64,000 nucleotides of DNA from JAAYUJ01 sp963698165 (GCA_963698165.1 CAVOPT010000015.1:186001-250000); one strand, 5' to 3'; shown: positions 55,236 to 64,000, counted from the stretch's first letter. The notes: generated by a model not told the origin, from the letters alone. Numbers and translations are program-made.

Positions 55236-57659
55236 TCAATCCGGCTTCTTCTTCTCTTTCAACTTTGCAAGTGCTTCCTCCTCGGCCTGCGCGATGGCAG
55301 CCGCCGCCGCGGCTCCCGCAGCCTCCACAGACCCCCTTTCCGGTCCAGGATGCGCAGGGCCTTCACCGGGAGTTGGTTGTGGCGGCAGGTACACCGTCAC
55401 GTTTCGATGGGCGAACTCGATTCCCTTTTCCTTGAAAGCCCTCTGGAGCCTGTGGAAGATTTCGCGGCGAAGGATGAATTGTTCCCCCGGGATGCACTTG
55501 AACTTCACGCGCATGATCATCGCCGAGTCGTCCATCTCGCGGACTCCGGCCGATTTGATGTCGCTCAACAGGACGTTTGCCAGCTCTTCGTCCTGCCTAA
55601 CTTCTTTGTTGATCCTCTTGATGATTTTGCGGATCACGTCGGGGTCGGTATCGAAACGGACCCGGACGTCGAGCTTTTCAATGATGTAGTCGCGGGTGAA
55701 ATTCTGCACCATGTTGAGGTCCCCGAAGGGGACGATGAAGACCTGGCCGCGGGGATGCCGGAGCGTGAGGGAGCGAAGGGATATGTGCTCGACCGTGCCC
55801 TTGGCTGCACCGGCCTCGACGTAGTCTCCCACCCGGAAGGCGTCGTCGATGAGAAAGAAGATCCCGGAGATGATGTCCTTCACCAGCGTCTGGGATCCAA
55901 AGCCGATGGCGAGACCGAGCACGCCGGCACCGGCGAGGAGTGGAGCGATGTTCACTCCGAGGGAGGCGAGGACGCTGAAACCGACGACGACAAAGAGAAA
56001 AACCAGAATGAACTTGCGGAGCAGCAGGAGAAGTGTCCCGCTGCGGGAACCGCCCGAGCCTCCGCCTCCCTCTTCGGCGTCATCGCCGAGAAACGGCATT
56101 TCCTCTTCTATTCTCCGGTCGATGAGAGCCTTCACAACCTCCCAAACAATCAGCCCCAGAGCCAGCGCGATGATGACGCCGAGGACGCTTTTGGCGAAAA
56201 TCCACCCAATGTCGAATTCGATGCCCCAGAGCTCCAGAGTCGCGAAGACGAGGAAGACCAGGAGCACGACTCGAAAAATCCTGCGGATCAGGGGGAAGTA
56301 GATGCTCATGTCCTTTCCCGATGTCGTTTCCCGGCGAGACGGGGAAACCTCGCCCGGCCTTTCAGGCTCTTCCGCCCCGTTCTCAAGAGGCTCCCTGAAA
56401 TCGATCACCTCTCGAGGCCTTCCTCCCAATTTGGTGAGCATCTGCCGCAACCACTGATCCATTCCGATGAAAAGGGGAACGAGAAAGAGGCTCAAGATGA
56501 GCCAGAGCATCCTGGCATCCCCGTGAACGAGTACCCTCGCCCACCAGGTTCCCCCGATCGCAAGCGCAAAGAGGATGGCAGGATAGTGCCAGTACTCGGC
56601 GCACCTTTGGCGGAGCATCGAAGCGGGAATGGAGCACTGGTCCCCGAGAGGACAAATCATCTGTGCGACGCGATGCCGCACCTGCCAGATCATCACGCTG
56701 AGAAGGAGGCTCATGATGGGCCCGGTGGAGGAGTAGACCATGAGGAAAAGTTCACGGCTTGCCCCCGATTTTTGCAGGGCAAAAGCCAGTGCGGACACTG
56801 GAATGACGGATGCGGATATACAGATTATCCAGTTGTATAGGAAACACGCGTCGGAGTCGGGCAGGGGCAGCAGGCGCAGTCCGGGAGCTTTGGGCGAGGT
56901 GATGAGCCGGGCTGCCATGACAATCAGCCGGAAGTAATAGCTCAGAATGAGAAAACTCGAGACAAGGTATGCCGTTGGCCTCTGCCCATAGATAACAAAA
57001 TAGGCAAGGAAGGTGACCAGCAAGTAAACGCCGAGTCCAAGGCCATCCAGGATCAGCCCGGAAAGCAGGAGGCCTGTCTTCTCCCAGACGCCGCCGTGCG
57101 GGACTCCCTCGAGCAGCTGGCTTCGGAGCCTCTCGGTCCCATGCAGCAGCAGGCGTTCCGCGGACCAGCCCGTGAGAATGATCAGGGCAAGCAGGGCCAG
57201 GGCTGTCAGGAACGTCACGGGGCCTTTCCCCCCGATCAATTTCTCCCATGCATCCGTCTCCGCTGAGGCGTAAGCCCCGGTGAAAATTCCGCCAAGTTGC
57301 TCTGAGAGAGCGGACAGAGCACTCAGTGCTTCAAAAAAGGCGCGGGCCATGGCCGTATCTTTTACGCCAAGCTTTGCCCTGGTCTCCTTGCCGGATTTTG
57401 CAGCCGTCTCCTCCTTGAGTTTAACGGAGAGCAGCCGCCTCGCCTGTTCGTCGCTGAGCCCCGCAAGGTAGCTGTCCACACGTTCCGGGGTCATGTCCGA
57501 AGGGATTCCCTCTTCCTTCGGCGGAGCTTTTGCCTTCACCTTCCCGAAGCCCTGCGTCCACCCAGCCGTTGGACTCAGGAGGAGAAAGGATCCGACAAGA
57601 ACGGCGCACGCAAACCCGGCGCACGGCAGCCATGCCCTAAGTCTGCTTCGGTCGTTCAT
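55236..57659 (-). CDS. Large mechanosensitive channel, MscS family
   Basis: 807 residues. Signal peptide (ACAVLVGSFLLLSPTAGWTQG), a periplasmic helical region, about ten membrane helices, and the MscS core near 520-760: LLAGAGVLGLAIGFGSQTLV (pore helix with Gly/Ala zipper), KDIISGIFFLIDDAFRVGDY, and VDYVE-type sites EHISLRSLTLRHPRGQVFIV. The C terminus has an Ala/Pro/Lys-rich tail. The length matches the MscK/YbiO-like large group. It should open under membrane tension to release solutes on osmotic downshock. AAGGAGATGGATGA precedes the ATG. Confidence 0.9.
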   Translation of the reverse strand: MNDRSRLRAWLPCAGFACAVLVGSFLLLSPTAGWTQGFGKVKAKAPPKEEGIPSDMTPERVDSYLAGLSDEQARRLLSVKLKEETAAKSGKETRAKLGVKDTAMARAFFEALSALSALSEQLGGIFTGAYASAETDAWEKLIGGKGPVTFLTALALLALIILTGWSAERLLLHGTERLRSQLLEGVPHGGVWEKTGLLLSGLILDGLGLGVYLLVTFLAYFVIYGQRPTAYLVSSFLILSYYFRLIVMAARLITSPKAPGLRLLPLPDSDACFLYNWIICISASVIPVSALAFALQKSGASRELFLMVYSSTGPIMSLLLSVMIWQVRHRVAQMICPLGDQCSIPASMLRQRCAEYWHYPAILFALAIGGTWWARVLVHGDARMLWLILSLFLVPLFIGMDQWLRQMLTKLGGRPREVIDFREPLENGAEEPERPGEVSPSRRETTSGKDMSIYFPLIRRIFRVVLLVFLVFATLELWGIEFDIGWIFAKSVLGVIIALALGLIVWEVVKALIDRRIEEEMPFLGDDAEEGGGGSGGSRSGTLLLLLRKFILVFLFVVVGFSVLASLGVNIAPLLAGAGVLGLAIGFGSQTLVKDIISGIFFLIDDAFRVGDYVEAGAAKGTVEHISLRSLTLRHPRGQVFIVPFGDLNMVQNFTRDYIIEKLDVRVRFDTDPDVIRKIIKRINKEVRQDEELANVLLSDIKSAGVREMDDSAMIMRVKFKCIPGEQFILRREIFHRLQRAFKEKGIEFAHRNVTVYLPPQPTPGEGPAHPGPERGSVEAAGAAAAAAIAQAEEEALAKLKEKKKPD

Positions 57660-57822
57660 TCATCCATCTCCTTTCTGATCCGTGGGCCCCGGGTCCTTCT
57701 CTTGCCGTGGTCCCTTATGGCTGGCGAACGCCCTTTGGAGGATGATGGCCCCATAAAGCCTGATGATATTCGCTGTTCGCCTGTATGTGATCATTCTGAA
57801 GGGTTCTCTGACGGTCTGCCCT

Positions 57823-58905
57823 TCATGATTCTTGCTGGCTGGGCGACTCGACATCGGGAATTTCCTCATCGACCCATGCCGATAACAGCGTGTGGGCTAC
57901 GGCGAGCACCACCGGCCCGACGAAGATGCCTATGAGGCCGAACGCGATGAGACCGCCCACCACACCGGCGAAAATGAGCAGCAGGGGAAGATCGGCGCCT
58001 TTCTTGATCAGAATGGGGCGCAAAAAGTTGTCCATGGTTCCGACCACCAGGGTCCAGATGAGAAGAAATGTACCCCAACCTGTGCTGCTGTTCCAGTAGA
58101 GCCAAACCACCGCGGGGATCAGCACGAGCAGGGGACCGACCTGGGCGATCGCCAGCATGAACATCACTGCCGTGAGGACCGCGGCAAAGGGAACTCCGGC
58201 GATGGCGAGGCCTACGCCGCCCAGGACCGACTGGGCCAGGGCGGTCACCACAACACCGAGAGCGACGCCGCGCACGGCCTGTCCGGCCAGCCGAATCGAA
58301 TGCTCCCCCCGTGGTCCTGCCAAACGCCGTCCAAAACGCTTCATCCGCGAAGCCGCATGCTCACCGTTGGCGTAAAGGAGTGCCGCAAACACCACGGTCA
58401 GCAGAAATTGCAGGACCAAGACCCCGAAGCCACCCACTTCCGTGATGAACCACCGGATGGCGCTGCCGCCGTATGGGGCGAGCTTCTTCATAAAATCCTG
58501 TATTCCCGCTACGGCAACCTTTTCCCACGCCGCCACCAAGTTATTACCGAGGAGCGGTAAAGACTTTACCCAAGCCGGCGGAGGTGGAACCTCAAAGGTG
58601 GACAGGGACTTCACCCAACCGGCTATTCGATCGGCGTTCGACACGATTGTGCCGATGGCCAGCCAGAGAGGCACCACCAGGATGCAGAGAAGGACGACGG
58701 TCATCACCGCCACCGCCAGCGAACGGCGGCCCCAAAGCCGGGTCTGGATGGAAATCATCAACGGCCAGGTCGCCGTCACGATGGTCACCGCCCAAATGGC
58801 GGCCCCCAGGAATGGTTGAAGGATCCAGAGCGACGCACCGATCAGAGCTCCTATGAAGAGCACCGCAAGAAAGGTGCGTGTGATGTCGCGTTGGGTTTCG
58901 TTCAT
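57823..58905 (-). CDS. AI-2E family (PerM-like) membrane transporter
   Basis: 360 residues with seven or eight helices. The family layout is two N-terminal helices (FLAVLFIGALIGASLWIL), a large loop with the amphipathic helix RIAGWVKSLSTF, a middle pair (GVLVLQFLLTVVFAALLYAN) and the conserved end (GTMDNFLRPILIKKGADLPL, LIAFGLIGIFVGPVVLAVAH). AI-2E proteins are inner-membrane transporters of varied or unknown substrates; some are sodium/proton antiporters. It ends in an acidic tail (DEEIPDVESPSQQES). It is next to the MscS gene, so a stress role is plausible but unproven. Confidence 0.88.
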   Translation of the reverse strand: MNETQRDITRTFLAVLFIGALIGASLWILQPFLGAAIWAVTIVTATWPLMISIQTRLWGRRSLAVAVMTVVLLCILVVPLWLAIGTIVSNADRIAGWVKSLSTFEVPPPPAWVKSLPLLGNNLVAAWEKVAVAGIQDFMKKLAPYGGSAIRWFITEVGGFGVLVLQFLLTVVFAALLYANGEHAASRMKRFGRRLAGPRGEHSIRLAGQAVRGVALGVVVTALAQSVLGGVGLAIAGVPFAAVLTAVMFMLAIAQVGPLLVLIPAVVWLYWNSSTGWGTFLLIWTLVVGTMDNFLRPILIKKGADLPLLLIFAGVVGGLIAFGLIGIFVGPVVLAVAHTLLSAWVDEEIPDVESPSQQES

Positions 58906-59163
58906 GGAAAGCCCCTTTTGGCGCGCGTTGGCGCCAAGCCATCAATGAGAAGGCAAGCTAAAATAGAATCCCAAATTGAGCGATTGCAGGTTCATGAAAG
59001 TCCCTCATGTCTTTCAGGTGAACTTCCATGACCCCCGGGAGGTCACAACAAAGGACGGAAGTCCTCCATTCGTCATTCAGACGGAAGCCGGAATCCAGGA
59101 GATTCACTAAACCGTCTGGATGCCTTCTTTCGCAGGCATGACAAGAAGTTAGGAATACAATCC

Positions 59164-60078
59164 TCAATGCTCCAACTCGACACTTCCCTCGTCTGCATCC
59201 AGAAGTGCCTGTATGGCGGTTTCCCTCTCTCTGCTCACCGAGTTCACCAGCACCTTGCCGCCGAAGCCGAGAAACTCTTCTGCCACCCGGTCCGGGTCGG
59301 CTTTTCGCACCAGGGTGAACAAAGCTGAGCATCCTGGCTTGAATTTCTCGGCCAGCTCTTTCATGAACCGGTCGTCAATTCCTACGTCGGAGAGAGAACC
59401 GGAGAGGGCTCCCGCAGCCGCACCAAGAGCAGCTCCAATCAGAGGATTGAGGAAGATGCTGCCAACGATGAGTCCCGTGATGCTTCCGGCAAACCCACCC
59501 TTCCTTGCTGGTCTGTGCATCTGGTGGTAACGAGCCGTGCCGTCCTGCTCTTTCACGACAACCACAGCGTCTTCCAGCTCAACGAAACCCTCCCGCTGAA
59601 GCTTCAGGAGCTTGAGGCGTGCTTCCTCCGCCTTCAATTCATCATCGAAGACGACGACGGTGAGGTTGCTCGTGTATTTCTCCTTAAGCGTGGCCCTCAA
59701 GAGCTCCGGTGCGATCCACTCCTCGAAGCTGGTGGCAATCCTACTTGTGGCCCCAAAAGAATCAACCGCGAGGATGCTCCCGTCTCGGGTATTCAGCATG
59801 AGGTATTCGTCGATTTCCTCATAGGCCTTGTTGATGATGATGGTCTTGATGCCGACGTAGCCGATCACCACATTTTCCCTGTGGAAATGGGATATCCGGG
59901 AGCGAAATGCGAGAGTGGTCCCAATGACGAAATCAGGGGATCCCAGTCCTCCAACCCAGCTCCTGCTGCGGACGGGATCTTCCGACAGCCTTTTCCCGTG
60001 ACTTTCCATGAAGCCGGCATAGTCCTCAGGAACCCTGACTCCGAGCTCCCGTGAAGCGTAATCCGCAAAGTGTCCCAT
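59164..60078 (-). CDS. SMI1/KNR4-like domain fused to DUF1269 membrane protein
   Basis: 304 residues in two modules. The N-terminal 130 (ADYASRELGVRVPEDYAGFM, GYVGIKTIIINKAYEEIDEY, SFEEWI) resemble an SMI1/KNR4 (SUKH) domain. The C-terminal 170 are DUF1269: LKLLKLQREGFVELEDAVVV, GFAGSITGLIVGSIFLNPLI, GALSGSLSDVGIDDRFMKEL, GCSALFTLVRKADPDRVAEE. DUF1269 has a Gly/Ala-rich amphipathic hydrophobic stretch that may insert into membranes. The fusion is unusual. SUKH domains often recognise partners or toxins; the role here is unknown. Remnants of further DUF1269 copies lie at 60093 and 15890. Confidence 0.78.
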   Translation of the reverse strand: MGHFADYASRELGVRVPEDYAGFMESHGKRLSEDPVRSRSWVGGLGSPDFVIGTTLAFRSRISHFHRENVVIGYVGIKTIIINKAYEEIDEYLMLNTRDGSILAVDSFGATSRIATSFEEWIAPELLRATLKEKYTSNLTVVVFDDELKAEEARLKLLKLQREGFVELEDAVVVVKEQDGTARYHQMHRPARKGGFAGSITGLIVGSIFLNPLIGAALGAAAGALSGSLSDVGIDDRFMKELAEKFKPGCSALFTLVRKADPDRVAEEFLGFGGKVLVNSVSRERETAIQALLDADEGSVELEH

Positions 60079-60092
60079 TTCAGTAATCCTCT

Positions 60093-60345
60093 CTAATGGC
60101 TGGAGTCACCCTCATCGTGAGCGAGTGCCAGGACCGCTCCCCCATGGACCTTCCCCCTTCTTCGGCCCTCCAACTCGGCACTTCCCCCGGACGCATCGAG
60201 ATGTGCCCGTATGGCAGCCACTGTCTCTTTGCCCACTGTGTTCACCAACACCTTGCCGTAAAAGCCGAAGAACTCTTCTCCCGCTCTCCCGGAAATCTTG
60301 AGCAAACCATCAAGAAACCTGTCATGGATCTATCGACGAGCGCTG
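60093..60345 (-). pseudogene. DUF1269 C-terminal remnant
   Basis: Read leftward: HDRFLDGLLKISGRAGEEFF, then GFYGKVLVNTVGKETVAAIR, AHLDASGGSAELEG. It parallels the end of the intact gene (DDRFMKEL to EEFLGFGGKVLVNSV) with about 18 residues deleted in the middle. No N-terminal part is present. It probably arose by duplication of the adjacent gene. Confidence 0.65.
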
Positions 60346-60359
60346 CCTGACCGTTCCCC

Positions 60360-60574
60360 TCTGCCAGATCTCTAAAACGCCGTGCCTGTTCAGCCAGCTG
60401 CGACCAGAGTGGGTCGAGAGAAATGAGGTCCTTCCGGTTGGTCTTGAAAGAGAGGCTGGAAACCGTATAGGCGATGCTGAGGACGGCCAGGATGACAGCC
60501 GGCAGGATTATCCACCGCGGATGGCCGGTTTGCAATAGGGCCAGGCGACGCAGGAGCTTTTGGGAAATGGTCAT
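60360..60574 (-). pseudogene. Truncated RND/MMPL exporter N terminus (HpnN-like)
   Basis: The ATG at 60574 gives LLRRLALLQTGHPRWIILPA, one helix (VILAVLSIAYTVSSL), and SFKTNRKDLISLDPLWSQL, the start of an MMPL/HpnN-type RND transporter (normally about 850 residues). After about 70 residues homology stops and the frame runs into the DUF1269 remnant. Only the 5' end survives, 26 bases downstream of the HpnL-like gene. Confidence 0.6.
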
Positions 60575-60599
60575 AGGAACAAAGACTTTACTTGGTCTG

Positions 60600-61616
60600 T
60601 CACGATGAAAGCGCTCGTCTGCGGCGCAGTGAGCCGCTCGGCATCACGAACAGGGCGTAACAGCCCAGCCCGATCCCGGCCCGGATGACTTGCTCCAACC
60701 GAAGAGCAATGCCGTAGGTCAAACCCACCGCAGCCGGCAGGCCCAGGAGCCGGCACGACAATACCCGGCTGCCTTCCAGCAAACCGATGTTCATGGGCAC
60801 GGCAAATCCCACCAGATCAAACCAGCTGCCCAGAAACCAGAGTCCAGCAGCAATCGGAAAGGCGGGATCAGCGGTCAACAGGGACAAAAACCACCAGCTC
60901 TGGCCAATGCCCCAAGCCAGACCGACCGTGTGCCATATGAACGACAGGAACAAGCGGTTCCGATGTGCCCGGTAGAAATGCTGCAAGGTTTCATCCACCG
61001 CACTCATGTGGTCGGAAACCCGGGCCAGACGGCTGCCCCCGATTTTTCTCGCCTGCAGCCAGCGAAGCAAACCGCCCACCTGGCCGCGCACCTGCAAGAC
61101 CAGGAACACGACGCTGCCCAGCACGAGAAGCAGGCTGGCCGCAGCGAGGGCCGTCCAGACGCCGGATGAAAGTTCCATGCCCCAGACAACGACCAGCGAA
61201 CCCAGCGATACGAAGAGGATCTGCGCTACAGTGTGTGTCAGTTTATCCACCATGACCCCGGCCGTCGCTTCGGGACCGGCATGAACGCCGGCCACCAGAG
61301 TCCCCCGGACGATTTCTCCACCGATGGCAGCAGTTGGCGTGAGGGTGTTGAATGCATAGCCCGCCAAACGAAAACAAAACAGGCGGCTTAGGGAGATCGT
61401 TCTGTGCACGGGGGGCAGGCAAGCACGCCAGCCGAGCGTGTGGCACAGATCCGCCAGCAGTTCGATGGCAAGAAACGGGATGAACCCCCACCCCACAAGG
61501 CCCATCTGATGCCAGAGATTATCCCAGCCACTGTCCCAGACCAGGTACACAAAAAGCAGGCAACCTGAAATAACGCACAAGGTGTGGAACCACTTCATGG
61601 CAGAGCGCGCGGGCAT
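60600..61616 (-). CDS. Lysylphosphatidylglycerol-synthase TM-like membrane protein (HpnL-like)
   Basis: 338 residues, about eight helices (CVISGCLLFVYLVW at the start to LGCYALFVMPSG at the end). The conserved FRLAGYAFNTLTPTAAIGGE resembles the SxxxGxxxPxxxGGE-type site of UPF0104/MprF-like flippase domains. HpnL of hopanoid clusters belongs to this superfamily. It probably moves or senses a lipid in the inner membrane. It follows the oxidoreductase gene by 10 bases and precedes the RND remnant, so all four genes at this end form one leftward unit. Confidence 0.75.
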   Translation of the reverse strand: MPARSAMKWFHTLCVISGCLLFVYLVWDSGWDNLWHQMGLVGWGFIPFLAIELLADLCHTLGWRACLPPVHRTISLSRLFCFRLAGYAFNTLTPTAAIGGEIVRGTLVAGVHAGPEATAGVMVDKLTHTVAQILFVSLGSLVVVWGMELSSGVWTALAAASLLLVLGSVVFLVLQVRGQVGGLLRWLQARKIGGSRLARVSDHMSAVDETLQHFYRAHRNRLFLSFIWHTVGLAWGIGQSWWFLSLLTADPAFPIAAGLWFLGSWFDLVGFAVPMNIGLLEGSRVLSCRLLGLPAAVGLTYGIALRLEQVIRAGIGLGCYALFVMPSGSLRRRRALSS

Positions 61617-61625
61617 GGCTGACCT

Positions 61626-62675
61626 TCAATGGCCTGTCGGCAGCGCAGGCACCGCAATGAACCGTGCGCCTTCGCTGTGAGATTGGTAGGCCAGGTGAAT
61701 GATTTGAGCGCACATCATGGCTTCTGAAAGATTCATCCCGCGCCGCTCCGGTTCGGTGAGCTCCCGTCGAAACTCGGCGATAACGGGCCGCATCCAGTCC
61801 AAATGATGAGACCCGCGCGAGAGGGGTTCGGCAAAATCGTAGTGAACCTCGCTGCCATGGCCATTGGAAAGAACGAGATGGTCGTCGTTCACATACAATG
61901 AGCCGAGATCGCCTGTAATGGTGCCGAAATTGCTCCGCTCCTCCGCCTCCCAGGTCAGATAAATGGTTGCGCGAGCAGCAGGGAAAGACACGGTCAGCTC
62001 AACGGTTCCTTCGATTCCCGAGTGATCTTTCGACAGCGGCTTCATGCGAGCCGCGACCGCCAGTGGAAATGTGCCCATGATCATCAGCAGCAGATAAATG
62101 TGGTGCCACCCGTGATCCAGCAGGATCCCGCCCCCCGCCAGGTCGGGCGTTCTCCTCCAGTCCGAGAGGCCCCCTCCGGATCCCGGGGGGCGCAGGACTT
62201 GAAGTGAAACCGACTGGATAGTGCCGACCGATTTTTCCTCAATCAATTCGCGAACGCGCACCCACTGGGGCGAGTAGCGCCAGTTGTCGACGGTATAGAC
62301 GACACTCCCTGAATCAGTGGCAGCCTGGCGCAGTGCAAGAGTTTGATCGATCCGCGTCACCAGAGGTTTTTCGCAGAAAACGTGAACTCCGGCACGGCAC
62401 GCAGCAACGGCAATGTCGGCGTGGAAAAAGGGAGGCGTGCAGATGTCCACGAAATCCAAGTCGGCTTCGGATAGCATGGCTTCCACGGTGGAGTACACCG
62501 GTACCTGCGGCAGAAGAGCGGCAGCCAGGCGCGCCCGCTCGACGCAGGGCTCCATCACCGCCACAATATCGAAGTCCGGACTCTCCTGCCACACAGGCAG
62601 GTGAGCCACGGCTGCCACATTGCCGAACCCGATCAACCCGCCGCGCAGCGGCGTGCGCTGGGGCCGAATGGTCAT
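61626..62675 (-). CDS. Gfo/Idh/MocA-family oxidoreductase
   Basis: 349 residues from the ATG at 62675 (the longer frame to 62747 would overlap the upstream gene). Rossmann motif GLIGFGNVAAVAHLPVW, then VFCEKPLVTR with the catalytic EKP lysine, and a C-terminal beta-sheet domain (GGILLDHGWHHIYLLL has the active-site Asp-His). These enzymes oxidise or reduce sugars, inositols and amino-sugar precursors with NAD(P). A class III aminotransferase gene lies 22 bases upstream; together they could install an amino group on a sugar or polyol. Confidence 0.88.
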   Translation of the reverse strand: MTIRPQRTPLRGGLIGFGNVAAVAHLPVWQESPDFDIVAVMEPCVERARLAAALLPQVPVYSTVEAMLSEADLDFVDICTPPFFHADIAVAACRAGVHVFCEKPLVTRIDQTLALRQAATDSGSVVYTVDNWRYSPQWVRVRELIEEKSVGTIQSVSLQVLRPPGSGGGLSDWRRTPDLAGGGILLDHGWHHIYLLLMIMGTFPLAVAARMKPLSKDHSGIEGTVELTVSFPAARATIYLTWEAEERSNFGTITGDLGSLYVNDDHLVLSNGHGSEVHYDFAEPLSRGSHHLDWMRPVIAEFRRELTEPERRGMNLSEAMMCAQIIHLAYQSHSEGARFIAVPALPTGH

Positions 62676-62697
62676 AGTGGTCAGAGCGGTGAAACTG

Positions 62698-63993
62698 TCA
62701 GAAATATTGTTTTTCCACATGGGCAAAGACATCGTCCAGAATGGCAAGGGCCTGGTCCGCTTCCTGCCTGTTGAGGCTCAACGGGGGGTTGATGCGGAAA
62801 TTGGCCTTGTAGTTCATGGCCAACATGCCCTGGCGCAAAGTTTCGAGAAAGATCCCCCGGCAAATCTCCTTGTCCAGGGGTGCCTTCGACCGACGGTCTT
62901 GAACCAGCTCAACACCGATCAGCAGACCACGTCCGGAGACTTTTCCGATGAAATCATACCTCTCCTGCAACCGCAGCATGCCGCTCAAGAGATGTTCCCC
63001 GACCACGCGGCTGTTCTCCACCAATCCTTCTTCCAGAATCGTCCGGACCGTGGCGAGTGCAGCCGTGCTGGCCAGGGGGTTGCCACCATAACTACTCGAC
63101 GACGAACTCGGCTTGGCAAAGGGATTGCTCGCCGTAATCGCGGCCGTCGACACCAGTCCGCTGATGGGGAACCCATTGCCCATGCCTTTGCCGATGGTCA
63201 TGATGTCCGGCTGAAGCTGGGTGTGGTTGCTGCCGAACATCATTCCCGTGCGGCCAAAACCGGTGATCATTTCATCCACGACGAGCAGCGCCCCGTATTC
63301 ATCGGCCAACTTCCGAAGGCCGTTCATAAACTCGGGCGGCGGAATAATGTTGCCGGCCGTTCCCTGGATGGGTTCCACGAGAATGGCGGCCAGGCTGCCG
63401 GCGGTATTCCGCTCGATAACCTGACGGCAGAATTCGAGGCAATAGACCCCGCAGCTCGGATATTCCATGCGCAGGGGACATCGATAACAATCTGCAAATG
63501 GGGCCAGGTGAAGCCCTGGATGCAGAATTCCCCACCCCTGCTTGAATCCGTCCCCCAAAAGCCCGAGGACGCCACCCGTCTTCCCGTGGAACCCGCCCCA
63601 AAAGGAGAGCACTTCAAATTTCCCGGTATAGGAGCGGGCCAGTCGGAGGGCCGCCTCAACGGCTTCCGCACCCCCGCTGTAGAGTTGAATTCTGTCCAGG
63701 CCGGGCGGGGTGAGCGAGGCGATCAGGCGAAGCAGCTCCAGGCGGTTTTCCGTGGTGAAGCTGCCCACGGTCACTCGGTCCAGCTGTTCCTTCAGCGCCT
63801 CGGAGTATTTTGGATGAGCGTGCCCGAGGCTGCACACGGCCACCCCCGCCATGAGGTCCAAATAAGTCCGACCATCCAGGTCGGTAAGCCAGCAGCCTTT
63901 CCCTTGCTTGATGGTGAGCCGAGCCAGCTGGGCCACTTCCTGCAAGCCGGGCGAGATGTACTGCTGCTCCTCGAGGTAGAGTCGCGTGGACAA
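62698..63993 (-). CDS. Class III aminotransferase (aspartate aminotransferase family)
   Basis: 431 residues from a TTG at 63993. No ribosome site is visible and the frame stays open to the window edge, so the true start may lie outside. Fold type I PLP enzyme: GAEAVEAALRLARSYTG, SFWGGFHGKTGGVLGLLG, VVDEMITGFGRTGMMFG (Asp that binds the pyridine nitrogen) and the Schiff-base Lys in MTIGKGMGNGFPISG. An added Cys cluster (CYRCPLRMEYPSC, YCLEFC) in the middle is unusual and could bind a metal. Amino donor and acceptor are unknown; HpnO of hopanoid clusters is in the same family. Confidence 0.87.
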   Translation of the reverse strand: MSTRLYLEEQQYISPGLQEVAQLARLTIKQGKGCWLTDLDGRTYLDLMAGVAVCSLGHAHPKYSEALKEQLDRVTVGSFTTENRLELLRLIASLTPPGLDRIQLYSGGAEAVEAALRLARSYTGKFEVLSFWGGFHGKTGGVLGLLGDGFKQGWGILHPGLHLAPFADCYRCPLRMEYPSCGVYCLEFCRQVIERNTAGSLAAILVEPIQGTAGNIIPPPEFMNGLRKLADEYGALLVVDEMITGFGRTGMMFGSNHTQLQPDIMTIGKGMGNGFPISGLVSTAAITASNPFAKPSSSSSSYGGNPLASTAALATVRTILEEGLVENSRVVGEHLLSGMLRLQERYDFIGKVSGRGLLIGVELVQDRRSKAPLDKEICRGIFLETLRQGMLAMNYKANFRINPPLSLNRQEADQALAILDDVFAHVEKQYF

Positions 63994-64000
63994 CTCTTCA

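Noticed and set aside
55182..56840. 552-codon rightward open frame opposite the MscS gene
   Set aside because: Low-complexity acidic composition without domains; the MscS core lies on the other strand.

Overview
No organism is named in the data. GC-rich DNA, an eight-haem c-type cytochrome, stacked histidine kinases, an RND efflux operon, arylsulfatases and a peptide-maturing radical SAM enzyme fit an anaerobic Desulfobacterota (deltaproteobacterial) lineage; this is inference, not identification. I see no rRNA, tRNA or CRISPR array.

Layout. 1-1931: the start of a BvgS-like sensor (two periplasmic binding domains, one membrane helix, PAS) that runs off the left edge. 2.6-4.7 kb: a CPA-type cation/proton antiporter and a two-helix potassium-channel-like protein. 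4.9-10.8 kb: a tripartite RND efflux operon closed by a perfect hairpin. 11-16.4 kb: secreted proteins (an unknown secreted protein, a patatin-like lipase, and a DUF2092 protein translationally coupled to a glycine-rich repeat protein) and a decayed DUF1269 gene. 16.4-17.9 kb: a gene graveyard with DUF1254-like and arylsulfatase remnants. 17.9-23.3 kb: VWA-OmpA protein, HAD phosphatase, small membrane protein, sulfatase tail and an intact arylsulfatase. 23.5-30.7 kb: an octahaem cytochrome-HEAT-TPR fusion and a two-component locus broken up by an AAA ATPase gene on the opposite strand.

30.9-36.5 kb is the most interesting part. A radical SAM/SPASM enzyme overlaps a SAM-less SPASM companion, and just upstream lies a 121-residue precursor with a Tat-like leader and six W-x-N motifs in a Gly-rich core. 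This looks like a cyclophane (triceptide, GrrA/GrrM-like) RiPP system. A SnoaL-like secreted protein, an internally deleted transporter and an orphan binding protein lie beside it.

36.7-42.9 kb: a glycogen/glycolysis run (phosphofructokinase, GAPDH, class II aldolase, glycogen phosphorylase). 43.1-48.9 kb: a SulP transporter and a second sensor kinase/regulator module built like the first. 49-52.3 kb: a broken gene, a SYLF protein, and a REP-associated transposase flanked by inverted repeat pairs. 52.4-60.1 kb: GH63-type glycosidase, MscS channel, AI-2E-type permease, SMI1-like/DUF1269 fusion. 60.1-64 kb: class III aminotransferase, Gfo/Idh/MocA oxidoreductase, HpnL-like membrane protein and a truncated RND/MMPL gene, perhaps a lipid-modification cluster.

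Two features run through the window. At least six otherwise good genes are each interrupted by one extra base, usually in a short homopolymer, which suggests sequencing indels rather than decay. GC-rich hairpins built on GGGCGGGG/CCCCGCCC recur between genes.
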